From positions 3,138,695 through 3,202,694 of the forward strand of contig CP070750.1 in NCBI GenBank assembly GCA_020348385.1: a stretch of DNA of 64,000 nt, read 5' to 3'. A model generated the notes under the pieces. That model was not told the origin of the DNA, did not search any database, and worked only from the letters and a program-made list of their open reading frames with translations. Of the stretch, positions 1 through 10,222 are shown in pieces (the stretch's first letter is position 1; the number at the start of each line of letters is the position of its first letter). Origin of the DNA: Candidatus Aminicenantota bacterium (GTDB lineage: Bacteria; Acidobacteriota; Aminicenantia; Aminicenantales; Aminicenantaceae). The position numbers and the translations under genes are program-made.

Positions 1-351
1 GGGGATATCCACCGGGGCGACCAGTTGGCCGGGCTGGATGTTGGTCTGGGCTTTGACAGGCTTGATGCGCGTTCTGGCTTTGGAACTGGATTTCTTTTTA
101 GCTGGTGGAGGTGGGGGAGGTGGAGGAGGCGGGGGAGGTGCGAGGAATGCACTGTAGATCTCGACATCGGGCAAGTTTCCTGTGTTAAGAAGAGGGACAA
201 CTAGCATGGCTGCAACGATAGATACGTGAAGTAAAAGAGCGACCGGAAAGGCGAATGCCTTTCTTACGCTCCCTTTCTCGCCTGTAATAAATGAATCTTT
301 AAAAAGTCCAGAGATTTCTCCCTTTGATTTTGGCTTAGTCTTTTCAGCCAT
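1..351 (-). CDS. TonB-like energy transducer, N-terminal part (cut by window edge)
   Basis: The visible 117 codons open with a hydrophilic, Lys-rich N-terminus of about 32 residues, followed by one membrane segment (about residues 33-55, rich in Ala, Val and Leu). Next comes a run of eleven prolines interrupted by nothing (about residues 70-80), then a Lys/Ser-rich linker. This cytoplasmic tail, single TM and proline-rich periplasmic spacer is the usual plan of TonB family proteins, which pass energy from ExbBD to outer-membrane receptors. The C-terminal TonB domain would lie beyond position 1 and cannot be seen. It is the last visible gene after secF on the same strand, about 80 bp downstream, so it may be read with the sec operon. 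The call rests on architecture only. Confidence 0.75.
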   Translation of the reverse strand, partial: MAEKTKPKSKGEISGLFKDSFITGEKGSVRKAFAFPVALLLHVSIVAAMLVVPLLNTGNLPDVEIYSAFLAPPPPPPPPPPPPAKKKSSSKARTRIKPVKAQTNIQPGQLVAPVDIP

Positions 352-429
352 TTTCTACCTCTTACTTAGGTTTTTAGCGAAAGGATAAATCAAAGTATAA
401 AGCAAAAAATACCTTTTGACAAGCATTAT

Positions 430-1590
430 TTACCTCCCCAATCCCTTCTTAGGTTTGAATATCTTTTTCCAAAAAGTCAACAAGGAACAGGACATGTAAA
501 TCGATGAATACGTTCCTGTTATCACACCGATAATCATGGTGAAAGCGAAGTCATTGATGACTTCTCCTCCAAATATAAATAGCGTCACAACCGTTAAAAG
601 TGTTGTGCCTGATGTGATGACCGTTCGGCTGAGTGTTTGGTTGATGCTTGCGTCCAGAAGGCTGGAAAAATCCAGTTTCCGGAGCGTTTTCAGATTGTCT
701 CTTACCCTGTCGAAAATAACGATTGTGTCGTTTAGTGAATATCCCACAATAGTCATGATAGCGGCAATCACCGGAAGGTTGATCTCGCGATTTGTGAGGG
801 AGAAAATGCCGATTGTCACGAGGACATCGTGGGCAAGAGTCAATATGGCAGCCACACCATAAGCAAATTTAAACCGGATTCCGATATAGATGAGCATGCC
901 GATCAAAGCCCAGACTGTGGCTTGGGTAGCTTTCTCTCGAAGCTCCTGTCCGACTTGGGGGCCGACCGTTTCCCGCCTTTTGATGGTCATGCTCCCCAAG
1001 AATGTTTTATCCTTTAAAGTGCCCAGGACTTGGTTGTCGATCCCCGTCTGTGCCAGTTGGTCGAAATTTTCGATGATCCCCTTCAACTCTGAGGATTGGC
1101 GCAAATTGATGATGGCATCGGCCGATGCGTCAGCCTGTTCCGGGAAAGATTCCGCGATGAGGGTTCGCAGTGCATCCCTTTCGATGACATTGAGATCCAG
1201 CAGGCCCGAATCTACGGCAGATTGGTCTTCTTGGGTTTTTAAGGCGTTAACAACCATGTTGCCCATCAAGACGTGGGCTTCCAGTTCCTGGTCCAGAGCG
1301 TCTTCAGGGAGCATGGTTCGTATGATGTATTCCCTTTCTCCTTTTTCGACCTCTTGGATCTTGCTGGAGCCCAGACCAGCTTCTCCCAGTGATTGTCTGA
1401 GCTGCTCGATCGGAAAGACCGATATAAATCGGATCTGGACCAGTGTTCCTCCCGCAAAATCCACGCCAGTATTCAGCCCTTTTCCGCCAATGATGTTTGT
1501 CCAACCGATCCCGATGACAATGGCGGATATGGCGAGGGCAATGAACTTGTATTTCATAAATTTGAAGTTGGGCTTTTTGAATATCTGCAT
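430..1590 (-). CDS. secF: Protein translocase subunit SecF
   Basis: SecF, 386 residues, works with SecD in the inner membrane to help complete Sec-dependent export using the proton motive force. One TM lies near residues 14-32, followed by the signature NTGVDFAGGTLVQIRF and a periplasmic region. Five TM segments follow from about residue 220, with the conserved GYSLNDTIVIFDRVR stretch typical of SecF. The periplasmic loop (about residues 60-215) is longer than in E. coli SecF. The ATG follows the secD stop after a single base, so the two genes are co-translated. Family assignment is firm. Confidence 0.97.
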   Translation of the reverse strand: MQIFKKPNFKFMKYKFIALAISAIVIGIGWTNIIGGKGLNTGVDFAGGTLVQIRFISVFPIEQLRQSLGEAGLGSSKIQEVEKGEREYIIRTMLPEDALDQELEAHVLMGNMVVNALKTQEDQSAVDSGLLDLNVIERDALRTLIAESFPEQADASADAIINLRQSSELKGIIENFDQLAQTGIDNQVLGTLKDKTFLGSMTIKRRETVGPQVGQELREKATQATVWALIGMLIYIGIRFKFAYGVAAILTLAHDVLVTIGIFSLTNREINLPVIAAIMTIVGYSLNDTIVIFDRVRDNLKTLRKLDFSSLLDASINQTLSRTVITSGTTLLTVVTLFIFGGEVINDFAFTMIIGVITGTYSSIYMSCSLLTFWKKIFKPKKGLGR

Positions 1591-1591
1591 T

Positions 1592-3148
1592 TTATATACT
1601 CAACTTTGCTTTTTGTCTTTTCTTGGACAAAGAGGCGTCAAAGATCAATCTCGAAACAAAAACGGCTGTAAACATGCTGGCTGCGATCCCGATGATCAAG
1701 GTAATGGCGAAACCTCTGATGGGCCCGGTCCCGAACTGGAAGAGGAAGATGGCGGCTATGATCGTGGTGACATTGGCGTCCAGGATCGTCCGGAAAGCTC
1801 TGGAGAAACCGGAAGCGATAGCACTCAATACACTTTTTCCTTGGGCCAACTCCTCTCGGATCCTTTCGAACACCAAAACGTTGGCGTCGACAGCCATCCC
1901 GATCGTCAAGATAATCCCGGCGATTCCAGGCAGCGTAAGATGGGCTTTGAAGTAAGCCAGAGCTCCTGCCAGGATCAAAACGTTCAAGATAAGAGCGGAG
2001 ACTGCGTTCACACCGGCCAGCTTGTAATAAAAAACCATAAAAACAAGAATCAGGATAAGGGCGATGAGGATAGAAGTCAGACCTTTGCGAATGGAGTCCG
2101 CACCCAAAGATGGCCCGATAGTTCGTTCCTCAAGGTATTTGATCGTAGCTGGTAGAGCGCCTGCCCGAAGGGCAATCGTGAGGTCGTCGACAACATCGGG
2201 ATTGGCAAATCCCCGGATGATGCCCGAGTCATTGATTCTGTCTTCAATTGTCGCCACATTGATGACTTTTTTATCCAGTATAACGCTTAGGGGTTTTTGC
2301 AGATTATCCGATGTGAATTTATAAAACCGCCTTCCCGCCTCCGGCGATAGCCGGAAAGATACTGCTGGATTGTTCCATTCGTCATAGGAACGGCGGGCAT
2401 CGCGGAGGTCTTTCCCTGAAACGGTGGATATCCGGCTTACCAGATAATAGCCGTCCAGATTCCTTCGGGGATCTCCGGGAAGGATTTCCATTTCATCGGG
2501 GACCTTCCCTCCGTGCTCCATGAGCAGCGTCTCTTGATCCTGTGCGGGCCCTCCATAGACCAAACGCCATTCCAGTTGAGCGGTGGTTTTGAGGATGTTT
2601 TTCACACGATCCGGGTCTTCCACTCCTGGGAGCTCGACGATGATCCTTTCCCCTGTCGGTCCGCCCTGTCTTTGGATCGGGATTTCTGATAGTCCCAATT
2701 CATCCACTCGGTTGCGGATGGTTTCGACAGATTGGCGAACAGCCTGATCTCGGAAATAGGTGGCGGCATTGACTCTCATGGTCAGGGTGGCGTTGGACCC
2801 AGTCACGGAGTTGTCCCACTCTTTGAAGTACTCGTCCAAAAGATCTCGGACCTCCCGTTCCTTTGTCACATCGAAGCCTTGCAGAGTGAAGCGTCCTATG
2901 CGGTTTTCGCTTTTGGTAATGGAGTCATAACTGATATCATTCCTCTTCATCTGTTCTTGCAGTCGTATGATTTCCTGGTCTGTTTCGGTGTTGATGGCGT
3001 CATCGGTGACAACCTGCAAGACCAAATGCATCCCTCCCTGTAAGTCTAAACCGTATTGAATTTTTGTCCCTGGCGGGTAGGCAAGAAACGCAGAGAGGGC
3101 GATAACCGCAACGACAAGAATAATTTTCCACTGAAGGTTTTTTTTCAT
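1592..3148 (-). CDS. secD: Protein translocase subunit SecD
   Basis: SecD, 518 residues, is the larger partner of SecF in the RND-like SecDF export motor. It has an N-terminal TM (residues 7-25), the family signature IQYGLDLQGGMHLVLQV at about 31-47, a periplasmic P1 domain with NRVDELGLSE, and a C-terminal block of TM helices from about residue 355. That block includes GMAVDANVLVFERIREE, which holds the Asp used for proton relay. It lies between yajC and secF in the classic order. The length is somewhat short of the 600-plus residues of E. coli SecD but normal for many other phyla. Confidence 0.97.
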   Translation of the reverse strand: MKKNLQWKIILVVAVIALSAFLAYPPGTKIQYGLDLQGGMHLVLQVVTDDAINTETDQEIIRLQEQMKRNDISYDSITKSENRIGRFTLQGFDVTKEREVRDLLDEYFKEWDNSVTGSNATLTMRVNAATYFRDQAVRQSVETIRNRVDELGLSEIPIQRQGGPTGERIIVELPGVEDPDRVKNILKTTAQLEWRLVYGGPAQDQETLLMEHGGKVPDEMEILPGDPRRNLDGYYLVSRISTVSGKDLRDARRSYDEWNNPAVSFRLSPEAGRRFYKFTSDNLQKPLSVILDKKVINVATIEDRINDSGIIRGFANPDVVDDLTIALRAGALPATIKYLEERTIGPSLGADSIRKGLTSILIALILILVFMVFYYKLAGVNAVSALILNVLILAGALAYFKAHLTLPGIAGIILTIGMAVDANVLVFERIREELAQGKSVLSAIASGFSRAFRTILDANVTTIIAAIFLFQFGTGPIRGFAITLIIGIAASMFTAVFVSRLIFDASLSKKRQKAKLSI

Positions 3149-3214
3149 CTTTATCTTTCTTACTAAATTATTTTCAGGTTAAAAAACCTGAAGAACACCC
3201 AAGAAATACCTTGG

Positions 3215-4770
<1,556 letters not shown>

Positions 4771-4771
4771 A

Positions 4772-5845
4772 CTATTTAGAAAAACGGAAGTAGATGACAT
4801 CCCCGTCCTGGACAATGTAATCTTTTCCTTCCAACCGAACTGCTCCGTTTTCTTTTGCGGCCTGCATGGATGTAAAATCTACCAACTGAGTCCAGGATAT
4901 AACCTCAGCCCGGATGAATCCTTTTTCCATATCGGTGTGAATGGTTCCGGCAGCTGACGAAGCGGTGGAAGTGTTTTTGATGGCCCAGGCTCGGACCTCT
5001 TGCTTTCCGATTGTGAAGAATGTGATGACATCGAGGAGATCATACGAGGATTTGAGGAACTTGGGCGAGCTGAGTTGATGGAGCCCATATTCTTCGAGAA
5101 AGACTTCCTTTTCTTTATCATCCAGTTCAAGGATTTCTGCTTCGATCTTTCCACAAAAAACCAACACCCCCGTACCTTTATTCGGGGTAGGATAAAACTT
5201 TTCTGGGGTTTCGACTGCAGGGATGTCTTTTTCATCGACGTTGATCATGTGCAATAGGGGCTTTTGACTCAGAAAGGCAAAACTCCGGACAAGCTTGTCT
5301 TCCGTTTCCGTTAGTTCAACAACACGCAGTCCTTCTCCCTTCTCAAGATGAACGCGGATGCGTTCCAGGAGGTCTTTCTCTTTTTCTCCCTGAGGATTTT
5401 TTTCCCGTTTGAGTTCTTTTTCCAATTTTTCTATTCTGGACTCGGCCGAGACAAGATCGGCCAAGATTAACTCGTCCTCCATTGAAAGAATGTCTTCCCG
5501 AGGATCGATTTTGCCTTTCAGAGAGGGGATCCGTTCATCCTCGAAACCTCTGACGACGTGGGTTAACCCGTCGGCTTTCCTCAGATGACTGAGATAAGCT
5601 TCATTCTTGATTTCTCCGTAAGACATTCCTGCAAGATCGATATAATCGATCGCGGCCATAATTTTTTTCTTATCAGGATATAGGGTGTGAATTTTATCCA
5701 ACCGGCTATCTGGAACAGAGCAGGTCCGGAGGTTTGGCTCTTTTTTTCCGCTGTTAAAAGCAGAGGTGTCGATATTGGCACCTGTGAGGAGGTTGAACAA
5801 GGTCGTTTTCCCAGACTTGGGATAACCAAACAAAGTGAAATTCAT
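4772..5845 (-). CDS. ychF: YchF-type (Obg-like) P-loop ATPase, divergent
   Basis: A 357-residue P-loop NTPase of the Obg/YchF group with a C-terminal TGS domain (about residues 275-357, ending DGDVIYFRFSK). The P-loop is GYPKSGKTT at residues 7-15, and the switch region reads DYIDLAGM. The helical insert between G3 and G4 (about 125-170) is rich in Glu and Lys, as in YchF. It differs from the standard subfamily: the usual GFPNVGKST and DIAGLVKGAS motifs are altered, and the G4-like motif is NVDEKD. Known members bind ATP and associate with ribosomes. It could be a YchF paralogue rather than the universal copy. Confidence 0.8.
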   Translation of the reverse strand: MNFTLFGYPKSGKTTLFNLLTGANIDTSAFNSGKKEPNLRTCSVPDSRLDKIHTLYPDKKKIMAAIDYIDLAGMSYGEIKNEAYLSHLRKADGLTHVVRGFEDERIPSLKGKIDPREDILSMEDELILADLVSAESRIEKLEKELKREKNPQGEKEKDLLERIRVHLEKGEGLRVVELTETEDKLVRSFAFLSQKPLLHMINVDEKDIPAVETPEKFYPTPNKGTGVLVFCGKIEAEILELDDKEKEVFLEEYGLHQLSSPKFLKSSYDLLDVITFFTIGKQEVRAWAIKNTSTASSAAGTIHTDMEKGFIRAEVISWTQLVDFTSMQAAKENGAVRLEGKDYIVQDGDVIYFRFSK

Positions 5846-5909
5846 ACCCTCATTATACTATTATAGATACTTAGCTTCCATAAGACATTTATAGCAAATG
5901 AGTTAATGA

Positions 5910-6431
5910 TTATTTTAGTTGATATAACTTTTCTTTTGCTTTTATATCTAGCGTTTCTGCTTCACTCATAAGATTTCTTATTTTGTCAATAATAAAGCGC
6001 GCCTTAATATTTGACAGTTTTCTTTTCCCGAGCTGTTGGGATTCATAGTGTTTCGTTAGAAGGACTTCAATTTCCTCTGGAGTGAGGAATCTGAGCAAAA
6101 ATTCATCATTTTGGAGCTCCGATTTTAGAGCTTCGAACTCTTTGCTCTCACTTATGATGCCTGATCCTTTGCGAACACTTTCTTTCCATTTTATAAAACC
6201 TGGGGAGGCATTCGGTGGCAAAGATTCGGTCATGTTGCTGATTTCATTTAATGCTTCTTGATATAAAGTTTTAGTTTCCTCTAAATATTCGTGAGCTTGG
6301 TAATATTTCTCTGGATCCGCCAAAGTTTTATCACTCAGATACTCTTGAAAAACTTTAATGGCAAGATTCAGTGTTTTTATGGATTTATCAACACCTATAA
6401 ATGTTTGATTCTTTCTGTTTTCATGCATCAT
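5910..6431 (-). CDS. Hypothetical alpha-helical protein
   Basis: Predicted 173-residue protein that I do not recognise. It is highly charged, almost entirely helical in composition, and has no membrane segment, signal peptide or cysteine. The two leading methionines leave the start open (6431 or 6428). The gene and its flanks (about 5846-6777) are clearly more AT-rich than the neighbours, which may mark acquired DNA. It lies 64 bp upstream of ychF on the same strand but need not be co-transcribed with it. Confidence 0.6.
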   Translation of the reverse strand: MMHENRKNQTFIGVDKSIKTLNLAIKVFQEYLSDKTLADPEKYYQAHEYLEETKTLYQEALNEISNMTESLPPNASPGFIKWKESVRKGSGIISESKEFEALKSELQNDEFLLRFLTPEEIEVLLTKHYESQQLGKRKLSNIKARFIIDKIRNLMSEAETLDIKAKEKLYQLK

Positions 6432-6777
6432 TTCAACCTAATTCTCTGGATATTGAAAGGAATTTATCACCAAGGAATGGAACCAAATAAACTTGGTCAC
6501 AATATGTATAATCATCTTTCTTCCTTGTTTGTCGTGAATTCAACAGAATGTATTATACAAAAAATTAAACAAATGGAATAATTGTGTCAAGGTACTTATT
6601 ATTGCGCTGAGCTTGAGCCCAAAAATGAGCTTTTAAATGACATTTTTATGGGGAAATTGAGCTTATCTTTTTGAAAATCAAATAGATAGCACTTCCGCTC
6701 CTCAAGAAAAAACTTGATTATTGAAACGATAAGGTTATAATAGATGGTTTAAAAGAATAGAATAATATAAGGCTTAC
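6432..6777. other. AT-rich intergenic region between divergent genes
   Basis: This stretch separates the orphan gene on the minus strand from the prenyltransferase gene on the plus strand. Apart from the promoter-like pair at 6714-6741 I see no gene, tRNA, strong hairpin or repeat. A short phrase GAGCTT recurs three times between about 6609 and 6664, without clear structure. Confidence 0.5.
6714..6741 (+). promoter_or_regulatory. Candidate sigma-70 promoter for the prenyltransferase gene
   Basis: TTGATT, a 16-base spacer and a perfect TATAAT lie about 37 bp before the start codon. This is the only good promoter-like pair in the AT-rich gap and could drive the prenyltransferase-lepB run. Confidence 0.55.
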
Positions 6778-7695
6778 GTGATGGAAATAAAAAAATCGAA
6801 GGCAATTTTGCTATTGCTGCGGTTACCTTTTTTAACAGTCACCATCGGAGCCGTGTTTGTCGGAACAGCATTTGCTCGTTGGCACCAAAATGAATTCGCC
6901 CTTTCCCGATTCCTGTTGGTCCTTTTCGGTTCTTGTTTTTTCCACATCGCTTGTAATGTGGCTAACGATTATTTTGACTTCAAAAGCGGAAACGATGCTT
7001 TGAATAAAAACGCCATCACTCCTTTTTCTGGAGGCAGCCGGATGGTTCTCGATGGATTTGTGCAGCCTAAACAAGCATTGACGGTTTCGATCGTGTTTGC
7101 TGTGCTCGGCTCGGTCATCGGTATTTATTTAAACGCCATCTCATCTGGAAACATAGTCTTGTTTATCGGGATTGCCGCACTGTTTTTGGTTTATGGATAC
7201 AATGGATTTCCCCTGCGGCTGGTCAACAAAGGATTGGGAGAGATCGCCATTTTTCTCGCTTGGGGGCCATTTATTGTTCTGGGTTCTTATTATGTGCAGG
7301 CTCAGAATATTTCCTCGTTCTGGCCGTGGATTGTGGCGATCCCCTCAGGCATCTTGACTACACTTGTATTGCTTATCAATGAATTTGCCGATAAAGAAGC
7401 AGATGAAGCGACAGGAAGAAAAACCTGGGTAATCCTTTTTGGATTTGAAGCGAGTCTTCTCATCTATCTTTTTTTGGCTTTGAGCTGTTATGCCGTGGTT
7501 CTGATCGGAGTATTTTTCGGCGATTGGCCGCTGCTGTCATTGTTGGTTTTCGTTACTCTTCCGATGCCGATACTATCATTCCGACTCGGCATGCAAAACC
7601 TCGGAAATTGGGCGGAATTTTTCCCGGCTATCAAAAACACCATATTGATGAATTTTCTATTTTTAGTTATATTAAGCGGTTCCTACTTGGTATGA
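6778..7695 (+). CDS. UbiA-family prenyltransferase (MenA-like)
   Basis: An integral membrane prenyltransferase of about 305 residues that attaches a polyprenyl chain to an aromatic acceptor. The first Asp-rich motif is NDYFDFKSGND (about residues 63-73), the second is NEFADKEADEATG (about 201-213), and eight to nine hydrophobic segments surround them. The first motif followed by TPFSGGSRM resembles MenA, which makes demethylmenaquinone. An alternative member of the UbiA family cannot be excluded, because no other menaquinone gene is nearby. Start is GTG at 6778 or ATG at 6781. The stop is followed by lepB after one base. Confidence 0.85.
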   Translation: MMEIKKSKAILLLLRLPFLTVTIGAVFVGTAFARWHQNEFALSRFLLVLFGSCFFHIACNVANDYFDFKSGNDALNKNAITPFSGGSRMVLDGFVQPKQALTVSIVFAVLGSVIGIYLNAISSGNIVLFIGIAALFLVYGYNGFPLRLVNKGLGEIAIFLAWGPFIVLGSYYVQAQNISSFWPWIVAIPSGILTTLVLLINEFADKEADEATGRKTWVILFGFEASLLIYLFLALSCYAVVLIGVFFGDWPLLSLLVFVTLPMPILSFRLGMQNLGNWAEFFPAIKNTILMNFLFLVILSGSYLV

Positions 7696-7696
7696 A

Positions 7697-8407
7697 ATGA
7701 AAAAAGAAAAAAAAGCGAAAAAAGAGCGCGAAAAAAGTGTTTTTCGAGAATATTTCGAACTCATCGTGGAAACAGCTGTTTTTGTCTTTTTTGTGATGAC
7801 ATTCATCGTCCAGGCTTTCCAGATCCCAACCGGTTCCATGGAATCGACCCTGCTTGTGGGAGACTTCCTTCTCGTGAACAAGATGGCTTATCTCGAACCC
7901 GTTATTCCTTTGGATAGGGTTGTGCTTCCTCGTAGAGATTTAAAGAGATTTGACATCGTTGTTTTCAAATACCCCAAAGAGCTCAATAAAGATTTTGTCA
8001 AGAGAGTCATTGCCTTGGAAGGAGAAACAGTCGAGATCAAAGACAAACAGGTGTATGTGAACGACAACCCGATCGACGAAGCTTACAAGGTCCATAACGA
8101 TTCGCGCGTATTTACTAAAAATGGCTATTACCATTACGATGAACTCATTCGCGATAATTTCGGCCCATTAACAGTCCCTCCAGGGCATTGTTTTGTGATG
8201 GGGGATAACCGCGACAACAGTCAAGATAGCCGTTATTGGGGGTGCTTGCCTCTTCATCTTTTAAAGGGGCGGCCATGGGTTATCTATTTTTCCTATGATG
8301 CGGAAAGAGATGCATATCTCAAGACGAGCTTCAGAGAGAGGATGAGAAAATTTGTCAATTTCATCCCAAAGGCGCGGTGGAATAGGCTCCTCAAAGTCAT
8401 CAACTAA
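7697..8407 (+). CDS. lepB: Signal peptidase I
   Basis: Cleaves signal peptides from exported proteins at the outer face of the inner membrane. After a Lys/Glu-rich cytoplasmic head there is one TM (about residues 21-40). The catalytic serine follows in IPTGSMEST (about residue 47). The catalytic lysine lies in KRVIALEGE (about 98), and the conserved GDNRDNSQDSRYWG is near 174-187. At 236 residues it is normal. It starts one base after the prenyltransferase stop. Confidence 0.96.
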   Translation: MKKEKKAKKEREKSVFREYFELIVETAVFVFFVMTFIVQAFQIPTGSMESTLLVGDFLLVNKMAYLEPVIPLDRVVLPRRDLKRFDIVVFKYPKELNKDFVKRVIALEGETVEIKDKQVYVNDNPIDEAYKVHNDSRVFTKNGYYHYDELIRDNFGPLTVPPGHCFVMGDNRDNSQDSRYWGCLPLHLLKGRPWVIYFSYDAERDAYLKTSFRERMRKFVNFIPKARWNRLLKVIN

Positions 8408-8412
8408 CCTTT

Positions 8413-8442
8413 CTGAATTATTTATAAAAACGGCTGCCGACC
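8413..8442 (+). repeat. Terminus of the CCTGAATTATTTATAAAAA repeat family (partial copy)
   Basis: Just after the lepB stop, CTGAATTATTTATAAAAA matches the end sequence of the 213-226 bp elements at 15966 and 32894. The following CGACCCACTCCACCCA resembles an internal block of the 32894 copy. No matching second end was found, so this looks like a remnant. Confidence 0.55.
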
Positions 8443-8572
8443 CACTCCACCCATCATTATAATGTACATTAAATCGTAAGAATTGAATTCATACAAAAGA
8501 TTAATAGCATCGCTGTGTTTACTCTGAGGGTCGGCTTGACCCTTTGTCCGAATCGTGATAATTTTTTCTTGA

Positions 8573-10222
8573 ATGAAGTTTCTCAAGGTTTTTGTAAACT
8601 CCCTCATCACGGGATTTTTTTTTAGCGCTCTTCTTGTTCTTCTCATTTATGATATTAATATCAACCTGAATGTCCAAGCCCTTTTCTTTGGCCATTTAAC
8701 TCTTTTTCTTCTCATTACTTATGGGTTGGCTGTCACCGTTTTATCCGTGATATTTTTTTTCATTCTTCAATTCATTCTTGGAAGTAGTTTCAAGATCACC
8801 TTTATTTCTCCTTCCTTCCTAACCTTGAGTTTTTCCCTTACCATTGCCCTGTTTCTTCTCATTTTCAAGGCCAACTACGATTATTTCTTTTCCTTTTTCA
8901 GTGAAGAAACCCAGAGTCTGCTTAACAAGCAATTTTTGACTTTTATTTTTCTCGTTGTGCTGGGGCTTGTCTGTTTCTACAGCGTCCGTCTGTATAAGAG
9001 GAGCTTTATTTTCCTTCTTGTTTATTACATAGCCTTTTTTGCAGGAATGTATTATGTGGTTCTCCAGAGGTTGAATTACCCGCTGCCCCAAAAATCGGAA
9101 AGAGTCGCTTACCTTGAGGCAAAAGAACTGAACAAAAAAGTCACGATCATCGGATTGGATGGGTTGAGTTTCGATGTCATGATTCCTCTGATCAATGAGG
9201 AGAAGTTGCCCAATTTTGCTTGGCTGATGGAAGAAGGAAGTTGGGGAAGGCTTGAAAACTTCGCACCCACCGAACCAGTGATTCACAGAACTTCGTTCGG
9301 TTCCGGCAAACTTCCTTCCAAGCACCGCCAATTATCTCTTTTCAGATATAATGTTCTGAAAAGCAAACAAGAATTTGAAGTATCTCCTCGTTTTATTTTT
9401 TTTGGACAGCTTTTGCGGACTAACCTTCTCAAACGCTATCTTACAGACCCCCCTTTTCACTCCAAGGATATCTGGACGATATTTAAAGATAACAATACCT
9501 CTCATTACGTGAAGGATTGGCCATATTATAGGAGGACCCCCGACCCTACACCGAAAGCTGAAACACGATTTAACCTTATATTTGAAGATTTGAAATCGGA
9601 TGATAGCTTTCTTTTTTCGAGAGTCAGGAGAGCCTTTTTCTCGGATTTTGAATATGAAGACCAAGTCATGCAGTTCAAAACCGAAACCCAACCGCAAATC
9701 GTCTACTTTTTGTTGAATGGGCTTAATGATGTCGAACGCTTTTTTTATAAATATACCTTCCCGGATTTATTCGGAAATATTGAGCAGGATGAGATAAATC
9801 GCTACAGTTCTGTGATAGAAAGATATTATCAGTTTTACGATGATATCATCGGCAAATATTTAGCCTCTCGAAAAGAGGATGAGCTTCTTGTTGTGTATTC
9901 TCCTCACGGCATCGAACCTCTCCCTCTTTGGGGAAGAGTAAGGGAATGGATGCTCGGAAGTGCTGAAATTTCCGCCTATCATGAATTGGCCCCTGATGGA
10001 GTGGTGTTTTTTTATGGGAGGGAGATTTGGCGTGGAAGAAACGTCGAGCAGATGAGGCTTATCGATTTCGCACCCACACTTCTGAATTTTCTTGGCCTCC
10101 CCATAGGAAAGGACATGGATGGCATCGTTTGCAGTTCGTTTTTCAGAGACGAATTCAAATTGGAAAATCCAGTCCTATATATTTCGTCATATGAGGAACA
10201 TACCATAAAACAACCGGATTGA
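8573..10222 (+). CDS. Membrane protein with alkaline-phosphatase-like (type I phosphodiesterase) domain
   Basis: A 549-residue protein. The first 165 residues hold about five TM segments. The rest is an alkaline-phosphatase-superfamily domain starting at VTIIGLDGLSFDVM (about 190), with a TSFGSGKLPSKH motif (about 243-254) where family members carry a metal- and substrate-binding loop. A histidine motif, YSPHGIEP, follows near 441-448. Such enzymes hydrolyse phosphodiesters or transfer phospho-head groups onto envelope molecules. The substrate cannot be read from sequence. The stop is directly followed by the recD2 ATG, so the two may be co-transcribed. Confidence 0.8.
   Translation: MKFLKVFVNSLITGFFFSALLVLLIYDININLNVQALFFGHLTLFLLITYGLAVTVLSVIFFFILQFILGSSFKITFISPSFLTLSFSLTIALFLLIFKANYDYFFSFFSEETQSLLNKQFLTFIFLVVLGLVCFYSVRLYKRSFIFLLVYYIAFFAGMYYVVLQRLNYPLPQKSERVAYLEAKELNKKVTIIGLDGLSFDVMIPLINEEKLPNFAWLMEEGSWGRLENFAPTEPVIHRTSFGSGKLPSKHRQLSLFRYNVLKSKQEFEVSPRFIFFGQLLRTNLLKRYLTDPPFHSKDIWTIFKDNNTSHYVKDWPYYRRTPDPTPKAETRFNLIFEDLKSDDSFLFSRVRRAFFSDFEYEDQVMQFKTETQPQIVYFLLNGLNDVERFFYKYTFPDLFGNIEQDEINRYSSVIERYYQFYDDIIGKYLASRKEDELLVVYSPHGIEPLPLWGRVREWMLGSAEISAYHELAPDGVVFFYGREIWRGRNVEQMRLIDFAPTLLNFLGLPIGKDMDGIVCSSFFRDEFKLENPVLYISSYEEHTIKQPD

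Noticed and set aside
110-145. Low-complexity GGT/GGA tract
   Set aside because: It is the coding strand complement of the TonB-like poly-proline spacer, not a separate repeat.
890-2155. Long open frame (421 codons) opposite secF and secD
   Set aside because: It lies wholly antisense to two firmly identified genes and its translation has no domain; it is a by-product of their codon use.
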